Source of the DNA: an uncultured Alphaproteobacteria bacterium
GTDB taxonomy: Bacteria > Pseudomonadota > Alphaproteobacteria > Rickettsiales > Midichloriaceae
Direction of reading: 5' to 3'
DNA length: 5,327 nt
NCBI GenBank assembly: GCA_903860855.1
Contig: CAIOSF010000207.1
Coordinates: 1 to 5,327, forward strand
Translations under genes and position numbers: made by a program
The notes under the pieces: model-generated
What the model saw: the letters and a program-made list of their open reading frames with translations, nothing else
Told to the model about the DNA's origin: nothing
Database searches by the model: none
Shown here: in pieces, positions 1 through 5,327 of the stretch
Layout: every line of letters begins with the position of its first letter
Position numbering within the stretch: the stretch's first letter is position 1

Positions 1-3000
1 ATTGTTACAAATGAAGACACGGCCTCTAGACCACTGAACGTAACGATCAATGACCAAGATGGAAACAAAATTTATTTGATGGTCGTTACACTACCAACTA
101 AGGGTCAAATCGCCCTACCAGGTACCATGAACATTGATCTCTCAATGAATACAAACTTTGGCTCAGGTACATCACCGATACCCCTGCTATTTTTCAAATC
201 AAGATATAAATGGAGCTGATAGCTTCCAATTAGCACCAGTTGATTCTAATAGGATTGTTGGTGCAAGTGTGACAGTCACCGTTAATATTAATCCTATAAA
301 CGATCCACCTTATATAACCAGCTTCAATGGAATGCCAATAAATGGTACTGGTAGCTGCGATGATCGTACAGTCACTTCTTGTGCCCTCATGTAAACTTAA
401 ATGAGAGTGACATAGTGACCCTGCCATTGCAGGCTATGGATCCTGATATCGGTAAACCAACTCAACGTAAGAACCATGGCTCTTCCGGCCAATGGTGCTC
501 TTACAATATTAGACATAAATAATTCACCGCACCCCGCCGCAATTGGATCTCATATATTGATGACTGATTCTACTGCTACCAATGGCTTCACTCTAGGGAC
601 TACTAGCTTTATATATACATCAAGTGCTAATTATAGTGGGACCGACAGCTTCCAATTCACCACAACGATGGCATTGCTGATGGTGCCCTGGTTACAGTCA
701 ATTTGAATATAGAAGGCATAAATCATCCTCCGATCATAGCTGTATCATCAGTGCAACAAAACAGTAACACTGTTGCTCTCACTCATGGTGCATATAACCT
801 ACTAGAGAATACACTCGCTGACATAACATTCCTGGCTACCGATAGTGATGGCGATCTATTAGTATGCACCATAGCCTCTGGACCTCATGGTCAGTCAATC
901 ATCAGCACATCTACGAGTGGGTCAATTCAAGCATGGGGCCAGATAGTCAGGGGCATCGCCTCTGGATCGAGCATAGGTGTTCTGTATAATCCAACTACTC
1001 ATTATTATGGCCCAGATACCTCTACACTTAATTGCCAAGATTCGTCCGGGGCAAGTACTGTAAACACAGTTACAATCAATATAGATAATATTAATGATGT
1101 CCCATCTATTGTTGCTGTGAGAGTTGCCGATCATCCTATTTTACCTGATCCTACTACAGGTAGATTTCTCATACCAACCACTGAAAACTCCGTAGTTGAT
1201 GTCAACTTAGATGTTGTTGATTACGATCTACTGAATACTCTTGTCGTGTCTGCGACAATGGGCATCCTCGGTAGCATCACCTTCCCTTCTGGCATAGGAC
1301 CCTAACAATAATATCATCAGGGCTCCTGGCTCTAACCTAACCACGATAACTTTAGCATATGATCCAACTGAGGTGGGATTAGATCCAATACAGATAGGAG
1401 TGACTGATAACACCGGTGCTAGCAGTGGCGCAGTCCTGGTATTTGACATTGGAAACTTATACACAACTCCTTACACCTAAGTCTTTTCAGCCGTTGGTGT
1501 AGCGAATACTCAAACCAGTGCTAATGGCATCATCACCTATGATATTAACGAACAAGGCACAGCTTACTTCTTAATCAGAAGTATCTCTACTGATGGAGCG
1601 GCGACTGCTCCCATATCATGTAACACGCAAAATACAAATATAGCAGCTTTGCTTACAGGTTGTGGTACCGAAAGCATCCCTATCGGTGGAACCGTTAATG
1701 TCAATGGCCAACCGATTTCTATTCCAACTGAACAACCAGGTGCTATAAGCACTTACTATGTTATGACCTATGATCTAACCGGTAGCATCAATCTGTTTGG
1801 ACCAGATCAGATTGATTATACCTACTGTGATTCCCTAACTCTTACAGAATGCACCAGCCAATCGATTGCAATCGATGTCACAAATATTAACAATGCTCCT
1901 GAGCTCATAGTACAGGGGGTAACATATAGTCCACCTGGAGGAGGGGTCAGCAACACTGCACAATTGATCATTGGAGGACCACAGGGAGGCCGCTATTCTA
2001 TACCTGAAAATGCAGTTAACGTTAATTTTAATATCCAGATATTAGACAGTGATAGTAGCGCCGTCCTCATCCAGCAATGTAGCAATGCACCTAGAAATCC
2101 TAGTACAAGTAACAAAGGCGCATTCTATTGCACTATACCAGTGGGCTGGGGATCTGGATTAAATGTAAGCTTACAATTGAACACAACTTCACAACTAAAT
2201 ACTGGCACTTTCAATATATTATATACTCCTTATCAGGATGAAAATGGAAATGACCTATTGACTATTTCTGTTACCGATACTGGCCCAGTGTCAGGAGGGA
2301 CGACAACAAATCTACCTTTATCTCTGTGGATAGAACCAGCTCATAATCCTGTTGCAATAAGTATCACCGAAGTTGTCAGAAATGCCGGAACTGCAAATGA
2401 AACAATCGTACTCCCAGTGGGTAATTTATATATCGTAGATCCGTCATTTAATACAATCAGTTCTCGTTTAAATATATATGATCCGGACAGCGCCCCATCC
2501 ATCAGCTGCTATATTGCGCCAGACGGATCAAACAGGGCATATAACTTGATTAACATGGGTATCGATAGTGGAGATGCTAGACCAGGTACGGATTATAAGT
2601 ATTCTCTGACCTATTTGCTCGATGGCGGCGCAGAAGAAGCTAGCACTCTATCCATACGTTGTTTTAATGATGGTACGGCGACACCTCCGATCGATTATAG
2701 TACTCCTGATACCCAAGCCATTAATTTCATGGTCCTTCCTCCTCTACTCACTAGTGGATATTATGCACCGCGCGTTGAGCAGATAAAAATAACTTTTAAT
2801 ACCAATGAAATCCCTTGCGGAACACCAGGGAATCTTCCTTTATTCACCGATGGGATCACGCCATCAGACCCAGATCTTTTACCTACTTTTGATACCTCAG
2901 CATCTGATGTATTGGGCAAAGTATCTGTTTGTGATGGCTACACTAGCATACTCTATGTTGGTCTAACCTGTGGCAGTCAACTATGCGATCCAACCATACA

Positions 3001-3304
3001 TTATCATTCTATTGCTGGAGCATACAATGGTTACACTCTCGGTGAACCTGCCTTTTATTTTAGAAACCCTAATCCCTCTCAGCAAGATATAACCATCCTA
3101 CCTCAGTATGTACGAACCACACTGAATGTAGCTAACGATCTGACAATCGATGCAATCATGACTCTCCCGATTGACTCATCTTCAGACCAAGACGGATATG
3201 ATGATCCATTTGAATTCAAGATTTGTTATGGTGCAAATGGAGGAAGTACTTGTCCAAATGACATTGACTTTCCTCTCTATTCAATATACATCAGTTACTA
3301 TTAG
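1..3304 (+). pseudogene. Giant tandem cadherin-like/Ig-like repeat surface protein, 3' part, frameshifted
   Basis: This is the 3' end of a long repetitive extracellular protein; the start lies upstream of the window. Domain units of roughly 110-150 residues end in linkers of the tandem-95/VCBS type: NPINDPP (290-310), EGINHPP (712-732), DNINDVP (1084-1104), NINNAP (near 1885-1900) and AHNP (near 2337-2349). Within units one sees acidic turns (NDQDGN, DPD, DSDGD, DSDSS, DPDS) and the GADSF/GTDSF strand typical of these folds. Such domains generally act in adhesion or as calcium-stiffened stalks outside the cell. Reading moves between frames 1 and 2 five times: an extra T in 190-194, a lost A near 388, an extra A in 454-456, a lost A near 663 and an extra G or C at 1297-1302. 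An in-frame TAA follows at 1478-1480. The repaired protein fragment is about 1100 residues. No LPXTG motif, RTX nonapeptides or beta-barrel is visible at the C-terminus. The exact role is unknown. Real pseudogenisation or assembly error are both possible. Confidence 0.82.
1481..3304 (+). CDS. Open 3' segment of the broken cadherin-like protein (about 607 codons, no own start)
   Basis: From just after the ochre codon to the TAG at 3302-3304 the frame is uninterrupted, so this part still looks like selected coding sequence. It carries four domain units: about 1481-1900, 1900-2345, 2345-2755 and 2755-3304. The last is longer and divergent, and contains an acidic loop at 3173-3214 (D-x(3)-D-x-D-G-x-D-D-x-x-E). 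Residues fit an exported beta-sandwich protein: rich in Ser, Thr, Asn, Gly and Ile, few charged residues, and 14 cysteines. No start codon with a plausible ribosome binding site lies near its beginning: the first in-frame ATG is at 1763, in the middle of a domain, and the TTG at 1649 has no support. It is therefore best read as the tail of the gene above rather than an independent protein. An automatic annotation may nevertheless call a CDS starting around 1649 or 1763. Confidence 0.6.
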   Translation, partial: VFSAVGVANTQTSANGIITYDINEQGTAYFLIRSISTDGAATAPISCNTQNTNIAALLTGCGTESIPIGGTVNVNGQPISIPTEQPGAISTYYVMTYDLTGSINLFGPDQIDYTYCDSLTLTECTSQSIAIDVTNINNAPELIVQGVTYSPPGGGVSNTAQLIIGGPQGGRYSIPENAVNVNFNIQILDSDSSAVLIQQCSNAPRNPSTSNKGAFYCTIPVGWGSGLNVSLQLNTTSQLNTGTFNILYTPYQDENGNDLLTISVTDTGPVSGGTTTNLPLSLWIEPAHNPVAISITEVVRNAGTANETIVLPVGNLYIVDPSFNTISSRLNIYDPDSAPSISCYIAPDGSNRAYNLINMGIDSGDARPGTDYKYSLTYLLDGGAEEASTLSIRCFNDGTATPPIDYSTPDTQAINFMVLPPLLTSGYYAPRVEQIKITFNTNEIPCGTPGNLPLFTDGITPSDPDLLPTFDTSASDVLGKVSVCDGYTSILYVGLTCGSQLCDPTIHYHSIAGAYNGYTLGEPAFYFRNPNPSQQDITILPQYVRTTLNVANDLTIDAIMTLPIDSSSDQDGYDDPFEFKICYGANGGSTCPNDIDFPLYSIYISYY

Positions 3305-3354
3305 AACCTACCATCACTGATACTAATTCTATTTTTAGCTCAATGATCAGCTTG

Positions 3355-3385
3355 CAGTCATTCTAAAACAAGCTTAGGATGACTG
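3355..3385. repeat. 12-bp hairpin palindrome, possible REP-like element or bidirectional terminator
   Basis: CAGTCATTCTAA (3355-3366) pairs with TTAGGATGACTG (3374-3385), giving eleven Watson-Crick pairs and one G-U pair around a 7-base loop. It starts 51 bases after the stop of the left gene. There is no T-run on the 3' side, so a classic intrinsic terminator is not supported. Its position between convergent genes fits either transcript-end stabilisation or a dispersed palindromic repeat. Confidence 0.6.
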
Positions 3386-3386
3386 G

Positions 3387-3524
3387 ATACCAATTTCCGA
3401 ATGAAATAATGCAACTGTGAATCCAATGGGATGAACAGATACACCTGGATCCGCGGAGCGCTTTGTCGCACAGCATTGCCGAGCGATGAGTGAAGCAGCA
3501 GTGGTTAAAATCGGGAATTGGTAT
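3387..3524. repeat. Imperfect 14-bp inverted repeat bounding a 138-bp structured element
   Basis: ATACCAATTTCCGA (3387-3400) and TCGGGAATTGGTAT (3511-3524) are reverse complements at 13 of 14 positions. Inside them AATGC (3408-3412) and TGTG (3416-3419) pair with CACAGCATT (3469-3477) with a 3-base bulge, so the interior can also fold. The interior includes the patch richer in G+C around 3445-3500. The pattern suits a small non-coding repeat (MITE-like) or a folded RNA. No clear target-site duplication is visible. Confidence 0.45.
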
Positions 3525-3558
3525 GGAATGCATTTCGCCATAAATAACAATAAGGGTA

Positions 3559-3677
3559 ACTCACCTTACGCACAGATTTTGAAAGAACCTCATAAAACCT
3601 GGTCAAAACCAGCATAATACCTTTTAGTGAAGTCTAGAAATTTTGCGGGGCATGGCTTTGCCTAGCGTAAGGTGAGT
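3559..3677. repeat. Perfect 13-bp inverted repeat bounding a 119-bp MITE-like element
   Basis: ACTCACCTTACGC (3559-3571) and GCGTAAGGTGAGT (3665-3677) are exact reverse complements 93 bases apart. The interior has a short hairpin, CTGGT/ACCAG at 3599-3612 with a 4-base loop. A 13-bp perfect match at this spacing looks like the terminal inverted repeats of a miniature or internally deleted insertion sequence. I cannot assign an IS family, no transposase remnant is recognisable, and the flanks show no convincing direct repeat. Confidence 0.5.
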
Positions 3678-3796
3678 AAGCTAATGATGGTATAAACATT
3701 GCTAAATTTGATTGATTTACAATCAGTAAATGCCTTGCTAATCCTAAGATGGCAATATCACCAGATGTTGGTAGGATACTGTAAACGTCCATAATG

Positions 3797-5327
3797 TTAA
3801 TGTCCAATTGCATATAGCCTTGCATACAAACCATTCCTGCTCATCAATTCGCTGTGAGTCCCCTCTTCCATAACCCTGCCATCACTGATCAAAACGATAT
3901 TATCAGCATTTTGAATAGTTGATAATCTATGGGCTATTACAACACATGTTCTACCATGCATCAACCTCGTCATTGCCTCTTGAACGTTGGCTTCGTTTTC
4001 ATGATCAAGGGCAGAAGTAGCCTCATCTAGCAGTAGAATTCGCGGATTCTTCAAAAATGCCCTAGCTATAGATATCCTTTGTCTTTGACCGCCTGACAAT
4101 CTAATTCCCCTTTCACCTATCACTGTCTCAAATCCCTCTGGAAGCCTTTTGATAAAATGCAGAGCAGATGCCGATCTAGCTGCTTCTATTAGCTCCTCTT
4201 CCGAGGCATCCATTCGTCCATAAAGAATGTTATTGCGAATCGTATCAGAAAATGTCAGTTGCTCTTGGCTTACATAACTGAATTGCCGCCTGAGATCTTC
4301 TAACTTGATTCGCCTAATATCCACAGCATCATAGCGAATCGCCCCACTCTGAACATCATAAAATCTCATTATAAGATTTAAAATCGTACTCTTACCAGCT
4401 CCTGATTTTCCTACTAAAGCAGTGACCTTATTACTCTCTATTGTAAGATTAAAATCGTCAATGGCCGGTCTATTGAGACGTGATGGATAGTAAAAGGTGA
4501 CTTTCTCAAACACAATTGAGGCATTTAGGTCTTTTGGCAAGTCTATTGAATCTGGTGCCGAAACAATCTCTGGCTTTATCGCTAGAAATTCTGTTAATCC
4601 CTGACTTATTCCTGCAGCTTTTTGCAGATTATTTAGAACTTCCATAAGATTTGCAATCGACGATGCACATAGAACTGAGAGAAAAATGAAACTTGAGAGC
4701 TGCCCTGGAGTCATAGATCCATCCAACACATCACGGCTACCAATCCAAAGAACAAAAATGACAGAAGAAAAGATCAACATCATGATAATCATAGTGTTTA
4801 GGCTACGAGCTTTTACGCGAGCCAATGATGTTGTTAGCTCATCTTGTATCTTCTCATTAAATCTTTCTCTCTCATACCCCTCTTGAGCATAAGCTTGGAT
4901 GAGCTTAATATTATGAATGACTTCAGATGAGAGAGAAATAATATTGGCGATCTTATCTTGAACGATCTTTGTAAATCTCCTCGCCCTCTTTCCAAGGATA
5001 ATTAACGGTATTATTACGGGAGGGATAGCAAGTAAAATGATCAGAGTTAGTTTGGTATTTGAGACTAATAATATGGCCAGAGCCCCGATGAACATCACTA
5101 TATTTCTCATGGCTACTGATATACCTCCACCAACTATACCGTGCAGAGTCGTGATATCATTTGTCAAGCGCGATAAAATCTCCCCTGGCTTGCGAGTCTC
5201 AAAGAAACTGGGGGATAGGGTAAGCAGGTGGAAGTGAATAGCCTTCCTTAAATCGGCTACGACCTTCTCCCCTATTGTTGTTACAAAAAAGATACGAGCA
5301 GCAGTCGAGACTGCGAGGATGGCTACC
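3797..5327 (-). CDS. ABC exporter half-transporter, fused membrane and ATPase domains (MsbA-related), N-terminus outside window
   Basis: A type IV-fold ABC exporter subunit of the inner membrane, expected to work as a dimer and move a lipid or drug-like substrate outward using ATP. The frame is open from the window edge (first full codon at 5324-5326) to TAA at 3797-3799, giving 509 residues; family members are usually near 580-600, so about 70-90 residues with the first membrane segments are missing. Numbering from the first visible residue: end of a membrane helix at 1-16, the conserved ADLR...FFE...GEILSRLTND stretch at about 24-57, helix pair near 75-110, another near 180-200, and a last near 209-230. 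The ATPase has Walker A GKSGAGKST (4385-4411), a Q-loop glutamine in SYVSQEQ, signature LSGGQ (4085-4099), Walker B ILLLDE (4022-4039), D-loop SALD and the H-loop histidine (3929-3931). All key residues are present, so it should be active. The TTG at 5165-5167 is an internal leucine, not the start. The resemblance to TIGR02204 (MsbA-related, alphaproteobacterial) is from memory; the substrate is unknown. It is convergent with the broken surface-protein gene, and its promoter is not in the window. Confidence 0.93.
   Translation of the reverse strand, partial: VAILAVSTAARIFFVTTIGEKVVADLRKAIHFHLLTLSPSFFETRKPGEILSRLTNDITTLHGIVGGGISVAMRNIVMFIGALAILLVSNTKLTLIILLAIPPVIIPLIILGKRARRFTKIVQDKIANIISLSSEVIHNIKLIQAYAQEGYERERFNEKIQDELTTSLARVKARSLNTMIIMMLIFSSVIFVLWIGSRDVLDGSMTPGQLSSFIFLSVLCASSIANLMEVLNNLQKAAGISQGLTEFLAIKPEIVSAPDSIDLPKDLNASIVFEKVTFYYPSRLNRPAIDDFNLTIESNKVTALVGKSGAGKSTILNLIMRFYDVQSGAIRYDAVDIRRIKLEDLRRQFSYVSQEQLTFSDTIRNNILYGRMDASEEELIEAARSASALHFIKRLPEGFETVIGERGIRLSGGQRQRISIARAFLKNPRILLLDEATSALDHENEANVQEAMTRLMHGRTCVVIAHRLSTIQNADNIVLISDGRVMEEGTHSELMSRNGLYARLYAIGH

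Larger units (their letters stand above)
3305..3796. other. Convergent intergenic region with palindromes, no convincing gene
   Basis: About 490 bases lie between the TAG of the left gene and the TAA of the exporter on the other strand. I find no reading frame with recognisable protein content and no tRNA-like fold. The content is a chain of inverted repeats (3355-3385, 3387-3524, 3559-3677), including a patch locally richer in G+C at about 3445-3500 than the AT-rich surroundings. The last 120 bases (3678-3796) are AT-rich and hold only weak hairpins, such as the 5-6 bp stem at 3709-3725. No hairpin followed by a run of T was found for either gene, so neither has an evident intrinsic terminator. 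Confidence 0.7.

Noticed and set aside
703..1305. Stretch 703-1305 as an independent gene starting at TTG
   Set aside because: It begins inside a domain linker and continues the preceding domain after a one-base correction; it is a fragment of the large gene.
3528..3617. Small + strand ORF (ATG to TAA, 29 residues) across the left arm of the 13-bp inverted repeat
   Set aside because: No convincing ribosome binding site, very short, and it covers repeat sequence; could be a remnant of an IS gene but nothing supports translation.
3709..3725. Hairpin (TGATTG/CAATCA, 5-base loop) downstream of the exporter as a terminator
   Set aside because: The stem is short and AT-rich and no proper T-run follows on the minus strand.
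3741..3777. ATCCTA/TAGGAT pair as a terminator or operator next to the exporter stop
   Set aside because: Only six pairs with a 25-base interior; easily expected by chance.
3634..3834. Minus-strand open frame of 66 codons overlapping the end of the exporter gene
   Set aside because: It overlaps the exporter's 3' end in another frame, runs through the inverted-repeat arm, and has no recognisable protein content.
5165..5167. TTG as the start codon of the exporter
   Set aside because: The 53 codons upstream are open and encode conserved exporter sequence (DLR, FFE, GEILSR), so translation begins beyond the window.
1..5327. Functional pairing of the surface protein with the ABC transporter as a type I secretion system
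   Set aside because: The genes are convergent, the transporter looks like the MsbA-related lipid/drug exporter class, and no RTX-type secretion signal or adaptor gene is visible.

Overview
The window holds two convergent protein-coding regions separated by about 490 bases of palindrome-rich intergenic DNA. The left 3.3 kb (+ strand) is the 3' end of a very large, decayed or mis-sequenced gene for a surface or secreted protein. It is built from tandem cadherin-like/Ig-like domains of the tandem-95/VCBS type. The right 1.5 kb (- strand) is most of an ABC exporter half-transporter (fused membrane and ATPase domains) whose N-terminus lies beyond the window edge.

The host is probably an alphaproteobacterium, perhaps an intracellular or host-associated lineage such as Rickettsiales or Holosporales. 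This rests on recall: the exporter reads like the MsbA-related permease/ATPase family (TIGR02204) common in Alphaproteobacteria. The DNA is moderately AT-rich, and gene decay plus intergenic palindromes fits such genomes. It is an inference, not a demonstrated placement.

Layout: (1) 1-3304, eight successive domain units, of which the first is cut by the window edge and the last is divergent. The first 1.3 kb needs five single-base frame corrections and there is one in-frame TAA at 1478-1480; from 1481 to 3304 the frame is open. With the five corrections the sequence reads as 1101 codons, including the ochre codon and the final TAG. (2) 3305-3796, no convincing gene, but three separate inverted repeats: a tight 12-bp hairpin (3355-3385), a 14-bp imperfect pair spanning 138 bp (3387-3524) and a perfect 13-bp pair spanning 119 bp (3559-3677). 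(3) 3797-5327, the ABC exporter, intact over 509 visible residues with all ATPase motifs present.

Nothing links the two genes functionally. They are convergent, and the exporter is not recognisably of the type I secretion (HlyB/LapB) class that would export a giant adhesin. I see no convincing new multi-gene system. The most interesting features are the even cysteine count in every domain of the broken surface protein, the clustering and alternation of its single-base frameshifts, and the two MITE-like inverted-repeat elements between the genes.
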